DNA of 64,000 bases from NCBI RefSeq assembly GCF_902459465.1, contig NC_047075.1:14610732-14674731 (forward strand). Reading direction: 5' to 3'. Position 1 is the first letter of the stretch, and every line of letters starts with the position of its first letter. Positions 11,901 through 22,012 of the stretch are shown here, piece by piece. The notes beneath the pieces are model-generated. The model was given only the letters and a program-made list of their open reading frames with translations. It made no database searches and was not told the DNA's origin. Origin of the DNA: Asterias rubens (taxonomy: Eukaryota > Echinodermata > Asteroidea > Forcipulatida > Asteriidae). The position numbers were made by a program, and so were the translations under genes.

Positions 11901-12928
11901 TCGATCACCCCTCGCTTTAACATCTTGTCGATTTCTTCTTTGGCTACATCTTTGATGTATTGGAAGTCTCCTGGATGGTTGTCTGATCGGACGTGCCTCA
12001 CCAGTACTTATCTCGTGCTTGACAATTGAGGTCTTTCCCAGATCACTTGAGTCTTTTGCGAAAACATCTTGAAACGTCGTCAAGACTCTTGATAATTGCA
12101 TCTTTTGACTTGGATTTAGTCTTTCACCACTGATCTTGAACAATTCGGTCAAGTGCTCTGGAATTTCTTTTTCTGACGCTTGCTTGTTCTCTTGTAATAT
12201 AGTTACACGACGGCCCTCTTTTTCTTGCACGATTTCACCACTCTCTACGGGTTCACACGTGGCTAACACTGCACCCTGGTAGATTATTATAGCTTCATCT
12301 TTAAGATTGAGAACTCTGATCGGTACCAATTCTTGTTGGACATCAACCAAGGTTTTGGCAACCATGACCTCGTGATTCCTGACGAATCTCGGCTCAGGTT
12401 CAACAATGCCAAACTTTGAATTTCTATTTCTGTGTTTCAGCTTGCCAGGTAGCAATATCTCTTCTCCTGCTTTGATTGTAATAGTTCGGTCGGCTATCAC
12501 TCGGGTGCACTTTTCAGCAGACGCCCGGTAAACGTGACATTTCACTTGCTGTCCTCCAATCTGCATTTCACCTTTCCCCAAATTCAGTGTACAGTCGTAC
12601 GTTTCAAGGAAGTCGTAGCCCAGAATTCCCTCAGGCTCGATGTCAGCAAGGTATACGTCTCGACTAGCTTGAGTCGTCCTTTTGCCCAAACAAGGAGCAA
12701 GTTCTCCATTGGCCATGGCTACTTTGACGTTAGCCGAATCTAGTCCTGGTCTTGAACTTTCGGAAATCTTGTAATACATATCTGGGCGGATGATAGTCAA
12801 GCTTGCCCCAGTATCCACTAGAAAGTTTACTTGAACGCCTTCAACTCGAACAGTTACTTCTATGCCTTGATTAATTACTGCACGCTTTACCGATGGGGGT
12901 TTGCTTTCTTTTGGTCCGTCTGTCCTTA
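8910..12928 (-). pseudogene. pol: Gypsy pol polyprotein, unit A (PR-RT-RH-IN), frameshifted
   Basis: The order of domains is that of Ty3/Gypsy pol. The aspartic protease has FLVDTGAS near 12815 and ILGYDFL. Reverse transcriptase follows with the YIDD box, then RNase H (LDTDASNQGVGAVL). Integrase has an HHCC finger, a catalytic D/D/E set (MDVLGPLP, TDQGRDFES, HPQSDGMIERANR) and a GPY/F-like module (WDGPYVV). The C-terminus RRPPARYRDRW is typical. It is broken at the protease-RT junction near 11950 (+1), by a 14-bp deletion near 10332, and in integrase near 9730. The RT has VES instead of the usual VDY before RKLN. It is entered from gag by a probable -1 frameshift at 12929-12935. Confidence 0.93.
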
Positions 12929-14227
12929 GTTTCCCAGCCGACCGTTGGACCTCGAAATCGGCTGCTGTCCGTTTCCCTGCTGCATTGCTTGTTGGCCCAG
13001 ATTATTGTTGTATCTGTAAGAATTCTGTCTTGGGTGCGGACACTCACGTGCAAAATGTCCTAATCCGTTGCAATTCCAACATGCAGGGGGTCCTCTATTG
13101 TTTCTTTCATGGTGCCTCCAGTTCGGTCCATCTTGCCTGTACTGGTTCTTTGCTTGGTTGCGTTGGCCATATGCCGGTGATGACGTCACTTTATCGGTCT
13201 GGGTTAACCCAGCACCCTCTTTATGCCCACTGGTCATGTTCTTTAAAGCCTTGGTGAGAGCGCCAAGTTCATCAGACAGTGAGAGAATCTTGCCTTGTAT
13301 GTCTTTCATTTCTTTACTTTGCTCCGATTCTTTGTCTTGTTCTGGTACGATAACTCTTGCCATTTTCCGAGTTACTCCACGCTGGCGATCAGCCGCCTGG
13401 AAAGCCTCTAGCTCTACTGCTATGCGGACAGCATCAGCCAGAGTCCCTGGTTTAGATTGGAATACTCGCCATCTTATCTCACCATCAGGCAGAGCGTCGA
13501 TAAAATGCTCTTGAGACAAAGTTTCTTGTAAAACGTACGTAGCTGATGGGTACGCAAGCCGTGTGAGTCGTCTAATTGCTTGAGCCAACTCAGGCAATGT
13601 TTCTTCCCTCTTTCGCTGTCTGTTCTTTAACTGCACTCGAAATAATTCTTTCTGATTATCTGAGCCGAATCTATTATTCAAGGCGGTTACCAAAGCTGTG
13701 TAATCATGACGGCTGTCATCATCCAAGTCACCCAAAACACCCTGCGCTGAACCTCTTAAATTGGCTGCGAGATACATAGCCTTTACTTCATCACCCCAGC
13801 CATTCATTTCAGAAAGCATTTCAAATTGAACAGCATAGTCGTTCCAACAACTGGATCCATCATAGCTTGTAGGCTTTATCTTTATCTTTGCATCACAAAC
13901 TCTATTTCCTTGCTTTTCTGTTTGAGCCTTGTTACACTGTGCTTTGTATTCTTTTACTTGTTCTCTTTCTTCGTTGGCGCCATCCAACTCTCTCTGAAGG
14001 GTTTCACATTCTGCCTTCATTTTGTCTAGAACTGCTTGTCTCTGTTTAATTAATTTCTTTTCCGGAGAATTATCACTTGAAGTTGACTCTGATAATCTTG
14101 AATCACCGCTCTCTGTAATCTTTATTTCATCACTAGAACTTGCCGTGGAAATATTACTTTCATTTTCCCCTGAAACTTCACCTAAAAAGGATTCGTTCTG
14201 GATCTTTTGTTGTACTGGACTTTCCAT
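12926..14227 (-). CDS. gag: Gypsy Gag, unit A
   Basis: This 433-residue structural protein of the retrotransposon particle binds element RNA. The N-terminal 80 residues are acidic and Ser-rich, and a coiled-coil-prone stretch follows at about 60-100. The retrotransposon Gag domain spans about 110-270 (around the WNDYAVQFEML and LPELAQAIRRLTRLAYP phrases). One CCHC zinc knuckle, CWNCNGLGHFAREC, lies near residue 385. The ATG at 14227 is about 90 bases from the primer-binding site, as expected. The frame is intact and ends in TAA directly after a slippery heptamer. Compared with units B and C it differs by single residues only. Confidence 0.95.
   Translation of the reverse strand: MESPVQQKIQNESFLGEVSGENESNISTASSSDEIKITESGDSRLSESTSSDNSPEKKLIKQRQAVLDKMKAECETLQRELDGANEEREQVKEYKAQCNKAQTEKQGNRVCDAKIKIKPTSYDGSSCWNDYAVQFEMLSEMNGWGDEVKAMYLAANLRGSAQGVLGDLDDDSRHDYTALVTALNNRFGSDNQKELFRVQLKNRQRKREETLPELAQAIRRLTRLAYPSATYVLQETLSQEHFIDALPDGEIRWRVFQSKPGTLADAVRIAVELEAFQAADRQRGVTRKMARVIVPEQDKESEQSKEMKDIQGKILSLSDELGALTKALKNMTSGHKEGAGLTQTDKVTSSPAYGQRNQAKNQYRQDGPNWRHHERNNRGPPACWNCNGLGHFARECPHPRQNSYRYNNNLGQQAMQQGNGQQPISRSNGRLGN
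12929..12935 (-). promoter_or_regulatory. Candidate -1 ribosomal frameshift site, gag-pol junction, unit A
   Basis: In the gag frame the last codons read G GGA AAC TAA, i.e. the canonical X XXY YYZ heptamer GGGAAAC immediately before the gag stop. A -1 slip leads into an open frame that continues without a stop to the protease active site. The same arrangement is at 22013-22019 in unit B. A downstream pairing element was not evaluated. Confidence 0.65.
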
Positions 14228-14317
14228 CTTTATAAATTTCTCTTTTCGTCACTTTTAAACTCTTTAATTCTCTTTTCTTGATTCGAAGTTCTTTAATTCA
14301 CCAGCACCAGTCTTGAG

Positions 14318-14335
14318 ATCCCACCGCTGCCACCA
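14318..14335 (-). other. tRNA-Leu primer-binding site, unit A
   Basis: On the minus strand this reads TGGTGGCAGCGGTGGGAT, complementary over 18 nt to the 3' end of an animal Leu-AAG-type tRNA including its CCA. It lies three bases inside the LTR end ...CGTTACA. Copies are at 23402-23419 and 31405-31422. Confidence 0.85.
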
Positions 14336-14338
14336 AAA

Positions 14339-14992
14339 TGTAACGATTCCGGAGTGGGGTATGGTTCTTATGAATTTAACCAAGCCGCCACTCTGGAATC
14401 TGAAGAAGCCACAGGGGAAGGATGAAACATAATGTTGGGGGATTGTCCTTAAAATTCTTCGGATGGGGCACATCGAAATAAATCAACTGTTTCAAACAGA
14501 GGGTTGACATTAACCGCAAGGAACTAAACAGTGTGTATTTTATTTAATCATACATGTTCAATCACAAAATGTACATAGCGTCCTCTCTTGATTTAACCGG
14601 TATTAACTTAAGGTAATCTGCAATCAACCAGTTCGCTGGTTCATCATTCGCACGTAGTCGTAAACATGGTAGCGTGGCTGCTCGTGTTGTAGTAATTATC
14701 TAATGAGATTCGCCAATAAAGTGAGTAGCATCGTTTGCGTGGGTGTGTGTGTTCTTGAATGGTCTTGAGGTCTTTAGTGGCGATCTCTAGTCTGGAAGCG
14801 ACTGAGCCCCCTCTGGTTGGTTTTCGCAGCTTTCCTAAGCCAGAGAACTGATTGGTTAATTTATAAGCGTGAAGAAGACAATGTAAACACATTTTGGTAG
14901 CGTGCGCGCTAGCAGTTTGTAAGCGTGCGCGTAAAGCGCACGCGAACGCACAGTCCATACGCACAACTAAATGTGTGAACACTTAATTTACA
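14339..14992 (-). repeat. LTR (minimal model), between units A and B
   Basis: This 654-bp block begins TGTAAC and ends TTTACA on the plus strand, so it has short inverted ends TGTAA/TTACA. On the minus strand it holds CCAAT and TATAAAT (14865-14859) and then AATAAA (14544-14539), in the order expected for U3, R and U5. The PBS lies next to its inner end. The array stops within two bases of this outer boundary in unit C. Against this minimal model, no polypurine tract lies next to 14993. In the alternative, long model the LTR reaches the purine tract at 17928. Confidence 0.6.
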
Positions 14993-16140
14993 TCAATACT
15001 AACGCGCTTTACATCAATACTAACTCTACTAATTTCATGTGTTTCTTGTTAATCTACTGTCATAACCAGTTGTAATATATTTTCAATCGAATAAACTCTT
15101 TACAGAATCAATCATTACCAAAAAAAAATGTATCATGTGTCACTTGTCACTGAGCGCTAGCTGCTGACCGTAGTGTCAGTCAGTCTGCGGTATTTAATTT
15201 CAATTGAACTTGAAGTAAATAATTTATTCATACGGCAAGGCTAGCAAGAACTAGCCAGGAGCAGTATATATATCACTAGCACTACCATGCGTAGCACTTA
15301 GCATGCCGTCGTTCCAGTTGCTAGTTTTTATCAATCACCCCATCAGTACAGTCAGATTATTTTATTTAAGTCTTATCCTCACAACATTTTACCAAACTGT
15401 AATAAAAAATGAATTTACCTCTCTGAGGACAAATCTACACAATAACAAAAAGCTTTGATGCTACGAAGTCCCAAAACACATCACCAATGGGGGCAGCCAT
15501 CTTTTATTGTTTCACTGGCTCCCTGTGTATATCGCTGTATAATCATAATGTAGCATCTATAATTATACGCGCAGTCGCGCGTACACCATGGAACTGGGTC
15601 ACTGAAGTTTTAGCTCCGAACAAACAAAGAGCTCAATTCTGCAAAATTCATCAAGGTCAGTCATAATACTAGCTAGCTCAAAAGCGCGGCGGTTCAAATG
15701 TCATAATTACAAATCTCGTCTGTTCTATTCCATATGACTCAATGCTAAAATAGTGTTTGACAAGGAGACGATTAAATTAAGAAAGCTACTTATTTCAAAC
15801 CATCGTTACCATTCCAAATCCTAACTCAATGAAGGATGCATTTTCGGGTACAAATCGTAATAGTGTTGCTAAATATTTCATACGTGTAGCGTTAGTGTGT
15901 GGGTCTGAACGAAACACACTAAACACAATACTATTATTATTATTTTTTTTTTTATCGTTACGTTAACACTAACACTAGTTTAGTATTTGCAACAAATGTT
16001 AACGTAGCCTTGATTTTAGGCACAAAAAAAAAAACTCCCTGAAAAGAACAATAAATCTACCTTCACATAGGCTAGGTTAGTTGTTTGGAATGAAATGGCA
16101 GGCTGACAAAATAAAAACGGTGATCAAACTCAGAAAATGT
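14993..16140. other. Non-coding spacer of the array unit (A/B)
   Basis: No gene is visible. It starts with a duplicated TTTACATCAATACTAAC phrase (14988 and 15010). It contains a palindromic TACGCGCAGTCGCGCGTA-like block near 15567-15587, a homopolymer T/A run near 15950-16035 and little else. An equivalent copy is at 24077-25226. Confidence 0.6.
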
Positions 16141-17187
16141 TCATTGTTCGTGTGTGGATTCCGTTGTGGTGGCCGGCGTAGGTGCACTCGAACTGCGGGC
16201 ATATCCCACTTGCCATTGGGGCCTGCCGAAGGCTGCGTTGGCCGGGAGGAGGTATTCGTTGAACCGCACCGAGTAAATCTTCCCATCTGGAAAATGGGCT
16301 GACTCCACCACCTGCCGGAAGATCACCCCGTGGTCAAGCTGGTGCAGCTCATTGTGCCTGACCTTCCGAAGATTCCGTGCAGCTACCCTCGCCATCTCAA
16401 CTTCTGCGCCGGCGATTGACCGTGGCGAGCCAGTGCGTAGCTGTGACTGTGCCTCCTGTGGGCCCGGGGGTAACGACGGACGCGGGGCACCGGGGCTGTG
16501 ACGGTGGGGGCTGATGTTGGAACCATTCTGTGTATTTTGATCCCTCTTCTTCGGGAGCGTCGGGCTCATCGGTGGGGTCGTCGGCGGCGAATGGGCTGTG
16601 GCTGTGTCTTGAGATGTCTTGAGCTCCGGAAATAGTTCTCGATCCGGAGTCTTTGGAGCATGGGGAATCAAGGGAGATGGTACCGTGATAGCAGCTGGCG
16701 GGGAATGAGGGTCCGGTTGTGGTGAGGCGACCTGTGGTGATGGCGTTCTCGAGAACGGAGACAGGGGAGGTAGTGCTATGACGGATGGTGTCATCATCTC
16801 CAGAATTTCTCGCAGCTTCTTCTTGTTTTCTTTCTTCCCTTTCGCCTTTGACATCCGGTCTTCCTTGTTGTTTGCCTTCTTCATCTTGTCTGCTTTCTTC
16901 TCTGTCATCACCACCTTGGTCCCTTTATTGTCTTTCATCTTTTTCGTCTTGATTCTTGTTCTGCAGTCTTTCGGGTGGACTTTATGCTCCCGCATCATGT
17001 GCTGTTGCTGAAAACTGAATTGCTTGAATACTTTCGTGCATTGGGGACAACCAGCCTTCTCCTTTCGCTCTTCACAGCCAGATCCCTGTCCCTCCCGGCG
17101 TTTTTCCATCTTTCTTCTAGGTCTATACTCGTTAGCTGACTGTTTTCTAGGATGTCGTATCGATAATGTGTAACTTGCAACTGTCAT
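16141..17187 (-). CDS. C2H2 zinc-finger, proline-rich ORF3 of the Gypsy unit
   Basis: 348 residues, same strand as gag-pol and downstream of pol. Seen: a basic N-terminus; one zinc finger at about residues 47-70 with CPQC, 12 spacer residues, and H-x4-H; a lysine-rich segment to about 135; a long Pro/Ser/Thr-rich linker (about 140-260); and a C-terminal 90-residue region without low complexity that ends at a TAA. Function is unknown. A single finger plus a lysine block suggests nucleic-acid binding. It is not an envelope gene: there is no signal peptide and no membrane segment. It lies either in the env position of the element or within the U3 part of a very long LTR. The second intact copy differs by a few residues. 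Confidence 0.7.
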   Translation of the reverse strand: MTVASYTLSIRHPRKQSANEYRPRRKMEKRREGQGSGCEERKEKAGCPQCTKVFKQFSFQQQHMMREHKVHPKDCRTRIKTKKMKDNKGTKVVMTEKKADKMKKANNKEDRMSKAKGKKENKKKLREILEMMTPSVIALPPLSPFSRTPSPQVASPQPDPHSPPAAITVPSPLIPHAPKTPDRELFPELKTSQDTATAHSPPTTPPMSPTLPKKRDQNTQNGSNISPHRHSPGAPRPSLPPGPQEAQSQLRTGSPRSIAGAEVEMARVAARNLRKVRHNELHQLDHGVIFRQVVESAHFPDGKIYSVRFNEYLLPANAAFGRPQWQVGYARSSSAPTPATTTESTHEQ

Positions 17188-17927
17188 GCGCTACACAATT
17201 TGTTACATATCTCTCATGCGCATCACATCGGATGATCTCTAGCTGCGCGCACCCTGAAAATCTTCTCCTTCATACTTGCCGCCAATTTTTCGTGACGTCA
17301 CTAATTTGGTGCGCTTTCTCGTCTGCCGGGCTTCCATAGCTTTAATAGCTCTCGCATCAATGTTCTCAATTTAACTCGACTCCTTTAAGAGTAGCCTTTT
17401 TTTTTTTCTTTCTTTTTTTCTGTATTTTTAGGGCAATAAATAATTTCTTTAATAAGCCAATAGTGATGCAAACGTCCATTTTATTCATGGATGTATCAAC
17501 TGCGAATGTCTCTTTCCTCTTATTTAATCTTTTTGGAAGATGATCCTTAAATGAGTACTTCTTTTACTCGTTTGTCTTCACTTTTCAAGGTTCTATCTGT
17601 TTTCTGTATAAATTTCACACTGCAACCCAGCTATGCTGGACTCTTCATTGCGGTCTCTCCGCAAAATAACGTATGGGGGCGCCCTCCATATAACTTCCAC
17701 TCACTCCTTGCGTGCATTGCACATAGCAAGCACGAGTAGTTTCACCACGTCCAGCTTAACCCAAAGGTTCATTACGTATATTGATGACTGCGACACTTTC
17801 TCTCAGGCTTTGAAAACTTGTTCCTGGCCAGGGACCAATTATCTTTCCCAAAATATGTGTTTCTCATCCAATAACTCGTTGGAGTCTTGACATCTCTTTC
17901 AATGCTTTTCCACTTTTAACTTAGTAA

Positions 17928-17943
17928 CCCCCCTTTCTCTTGC
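17928..17943 (-). other. Candidate polypurine tract, unit B
   Basis: Same tract as 8845-8860 (AGAGAAAGGGGGG core on the minus strand), about 50 nt after the unit B pol stop. Confidence 0.5.
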
Positions 17944-17992
17944 AATAACTCATTGATTATTCTCTTCCTTCCGGCTTGTTATCCGCGTTGTT

Positions 17993-20900
17993 TTACCATC
18001 TGTCTCTGTATCTCGCCGGTGGCCGCCTCTCTCTGTGACTGCGACGCGCCTCGCAATTGTCTTGTTCCAGTCCCTCATCTTTCTCGAGGTTGTCCAACTG
18101 GTTTCTCTGCTGGCAAGGCTTCTCTTTATTAGTCTTCGCCGTCGTCTCAGTGGTTTCTCTGTCTTGACTTAGACTTTCACTTTCATCAGTCTTTTCCGTC
18201 ATCTCCAAGGTTTCTTTATCTTGATGTCGATTGTCACGAGTATCTTGCCGTCGTTCTGTACCATTTTCATCTCCATCCCCGTTGCTGGAGTTCGTGCCCT
18301 TGCCGTGTCTTGATACCACGTTGGCGCATTCTCTCCAGTGTAAGGTTTCAGTCTGTTGTAGTGTACAATTCTTGGCTTCCCCTTTGCCCCCTTCTGAATT
18401 CGGTAGGTGACGTCACTCATACACGTTGTTACCACATATGGTCCATCCCACGGTAATTGGAACTTGGGGCAATGACCTCGTTTTCGTTTTGGGTTGTACA
18501 GCCATACTATGTCTCCTTTGCTGTATCCCCCATGGTCTGCTTTGTGGTCATAGTTGCGTTTATGTCTGTCACTTGCAATTTGAAGGTGTTCTCGTGCGTA
18601 TTGATGGACTTGCTCCATACATTCCTGGCGACGAGCGACATATTCAACTTGATTTTCTTGCTGGTCATCTTTCGGTCTCTCCATTAGTAAATCGACCGGC
18701 AAGGTTGCCTCTCTTCCCATCATCATCTCATTGGGTGTGTGCCGGTTGTTTCGTGATCAGCAGATCTATAAGCCATCATGACATATGGCAAATAGATATC
18801 CCAGTCTCTCTGATCTTGTCTACGAACATGGCTAGCATCCCTTCTATAGTTCTATTTGCCCTCTCTAATATCCCGTCCGATTGAGGATGCAGTGCCGATG
18901 TTCTTGTTTTATCAATGGCAAGTAAATTGCATATTTCTTTGAAAAGGTGAGACTCAAAGTCTCTCCCTTGATCTGTATGTAGCTGCATCGGGACGCCATA
19001 TCTGCAGACGAACTGTTCAACAAAAACCGTCGCTATGGTAGCGGCTTCTTGATTCGGTATTGCATAGGCCTCGGTCCACTTTGTGAAGTAGTCACCTATA
19101 ACCAAAATATATCGGTTGTCTCGATCAGTCTGGGGTAGTGGACCCAACACATCCATGGCAACTCTTTCCATGGGTACTCCTACGTTATAGGTTTTCATCG
19201 GGCCTCGGCGGGTCTTGTTTGGAGACTTTCTTGATGCACACTTGTCGCATGTTGAGACGATGAGATTCACATCTCGTTGCCATCTGTTCAAGTAATACCT
19301 GCTTCTGACTCTGCCCCTTGTCTTGTTTTGTCCAAGATGACCACATGTTTTGTCGCTATGTGGTTTTGTTACAAGAGTCTTCCTCAAACTCTTTGGAAGA
19401 ACAATCTGCCACTGTCACGGTTTCCCATCGTCGGCATAGGACGCCGTCCCGAATGTGCAATCTTTCCCATTGTGCCCAGTAGCTCTTTACTTCTGCACTT
19501 TCAGGTGAAACATCAGCCCACCGTGGTCGCTCGGCTGAAGTTTCCTTCCATTGGAGTATCTTGTATACACTCTTGTCTTTTCTTTGTGCGTCTTTAAGTT
19601 CTTCTTCCGTTATAAACTGTTCCTCGTCGTTGTTTCTTTCACTTGCTTGCTCTGGAGCACTTGTTGTGACGATTCCACAAAATGGTTGATCAGCAATCTC
19701 TACACAAGCGCCATCAACAATTGGTCTTGTACTTTCACTTGTTGTTTTATGATGTCGGGGCTTTCTCATGCTGTACTTTATTTCTTTTGCTGTGCTGTAT
19801 TTCTCCGTCTTGTCACACTGTTTGCATTCATTGGCACAAGGTTTTCTTGACAGACCGTCAGCGTTCCCATGCTGCTTACCAGGACGATGTTGGATATCGA
19901 AATCAAAGGCGCTCATAAGTTCCAACCATCTTGCCATCTGTCCTTCCGGGTTCTTGAAATTCATTAGCCACCGAATTGCTCCGTGATCTGTCCGGATGAG
20001 AAATTTCCTGCCATACAAGTAGTGATGAAAATGTTTGGTGGACGCAACCACTGCGAGTAATTCCTTTCTTGTTACACAATATTGTCTCTCTGCTTTAGCC
20101 AAAGATCTGCTGTAGAATGCGATGACTTTCTCATTTCCATCTTGAACTTGTGATAACACTGCCCCTACTCCTTGATTACTTGCATCTGTGTCTAAGATGA
20201 AGGTTTCGTCACGTGAAGGGTCCACCAGTATTGGAGTGGTTGTCAGATCCCTCTTGAGTCGTTGAAATGCATCTTCACACTCCTTTGTCCACACAAAATT
20301 AATTTGTGTCTTCTCTGTTAGGCGGTGCAGAGGTCTTGCAATTTCAGCAAAATTTCTGACGAATCGTCTGTAATATGAGCAAAGTCCTAGAAAGCTCCGA
20401 ACTTCAGTCACTGTTCTGGGGGTGGGCCATTTATCAACTGCCTCTGTCTTGACCGCATCTGTCTGTATACCTTGACTTGAGACGACATGTCCCAAAAATG
20501 TCACTCTCTCCTGAAAGAGATGACACTTCTTTGGACTCAACTTAAGGCCAGCTGTCCTCAGTCGCGTCAGTACTTCTTGTAATCTTTGAAGGGCTGCTTG
20601 AAAATGATTTCCATAAACGATGACGTCATCAATGTAGAGTAAGCAGGTCTGCCATTGAAGTCCGGAGAGCACTCGTTCCATCAGGCGTTCAAAGGTTGCG
20701 GGCGCATTACATAAACCAAAGGGCATCACCTTGACTTTGGTAATGAAAGCAGTTTTCTCCTTATCTTTCTGTGCCATCTCCACTTGCCAGTACCCACTTG
20801 CCAAATCCAGCGTTGAGAACCACTGAGACCCGGATAGTGTGTCCAGTGAGTCGACGATTCTTGGTAAAGGATAAGAGTCTTTGATGGTTGAGGCATTTAG

Positions 20901-22012
20901 TTTTCGTGATTCCACACAAAATCTTGTTGATCCATCCTTTTTCTTGACTAAAACGATGGGCGAAGCCCAGGGGCTTGACGATGGTTCGATCACCCCTCGC
21001 TTTAACATCTTGTCGATTTCTTCTTTGGCTACATCTTTGATGTATTGGAAGTCTCCTGGATGGTTGTCTGATCGGACGTGCCTCACCAGTACTTATCTCG
21101 TGCTTGACAATTGAGGTCTTTCCCAGATCACTTGAGTCTTTTGCGAAAACATCTTGAAACGTCGTCAAGACTCTTGATAATTGCATCTTTTGACTTGGAT
21201 TTAGTCTTTCACCACTGATCTTGAACAATTCGGTCAAGTGCTCTGGAATTTCTTTTTCTGACGCTTGCTTGTTCTCTTGTAATATAGTTACACGACGGCC
21301 CTCTTTTTCTTGCACGATTTCACCACTCTCTACGGGTTCACACGTGGCTAACACTGCACCCTGGTAGATTATTATAGCTTCATCTTTAAGATTGAGAACT
21401 CTGATCGGTACCAATTCTTGTTGGACATCAACCAAGGTTTTGGCAACCATGACCTCGTGATTCCTGACGAATCTCGGCTCAGGTTCAACAATGCCAAACT
21501 TTGAATTTCTATTTCTGTGTTTCAGCTTGCCAGGTAGCAATATCTCTTCTCCTGCTTTGATTGTAATAGTTCGGTCGGCTATCACTCGGGTGCACTTTTC
21601 AGCAGACGCCCGGTAAACATGACATCTCACTTGCTGTCCTCCAATCTGCATTTCACCTTTCCCCAAATTCAGTGTACAGTCGTACGTTTCAAGGAAGTCG
21701 TAGCCCAGAATTCCCTCAGGCTCGATGTCAGCAAGGTATACGTCTCGACTAGCTTGAGTCGTCCTTGTCCCAATCAAGGAGCAAGTTCTCCATTGGCCAT
21801 GGCTACTTTGACGTTAGTCGAATCTAGTCTTGGTCTTGAACTTTCGGAAATCTTGTAATACATATCTGGGCGGATGATAGTCAAGCTTGCCCCAGTATCC
21901 ACTAGAAAGTTTACTTGAACGCCTTCAACTCGAACAGTTACTTCTATGCCTTGATTAATTACTGCACGCTTTACCGATGGGGGTTTGCTTTCTTTTGGTC
22001 CGTCTGTCCTTA
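17993..22012 (-). pseudogene. pol: Gypsy pol polyprotein, unit B, frameshifted
   Basis: Domain content matches unit A. It shares with A the VES variant before RKLN, the +1 break near the protease-RT junction, the 14-bp deletion between RNase H and integrase, and the integrase break. It has further private lesions: an indel near 21765-21775 that shifts the protease frame, a one-base deletion near 18740 in integrase, and DGILERAN instead of DGMIERAN at the catalytic glutamate region. The catalytic E itself is kept. Confidence 0.92.

Noticed and set aside
11948-11960. The +1 step before RT as a programmed frameshift
   Set aside because: No known +1 slippery context is present; since gag-protease already uses a -1 site, a simple indel inherited by all units is more likely.
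13068-13514. Plus-strand frames of 100-150 codons across gag and pol (for example 13068-13514, 18426-18884)
   Set aside because: They are shadows of well-supported gag and pol on the minus strand and change with every copy.
14644-14982. 112-codon minus-strand frame inside the LTR (also 31730-32068)
   Set aside because: It overlaps the promoter and poly(A) region of the LTR, is not kept open in the middle copy, and has no recognisable domain.
16141-17187. ORF3 as a retroviral envelope gene
   Set aside because: No signal peptide, membrane segment or cysteine pattern; it has a C2H2 finger and lysine/proline-rich regions instead.
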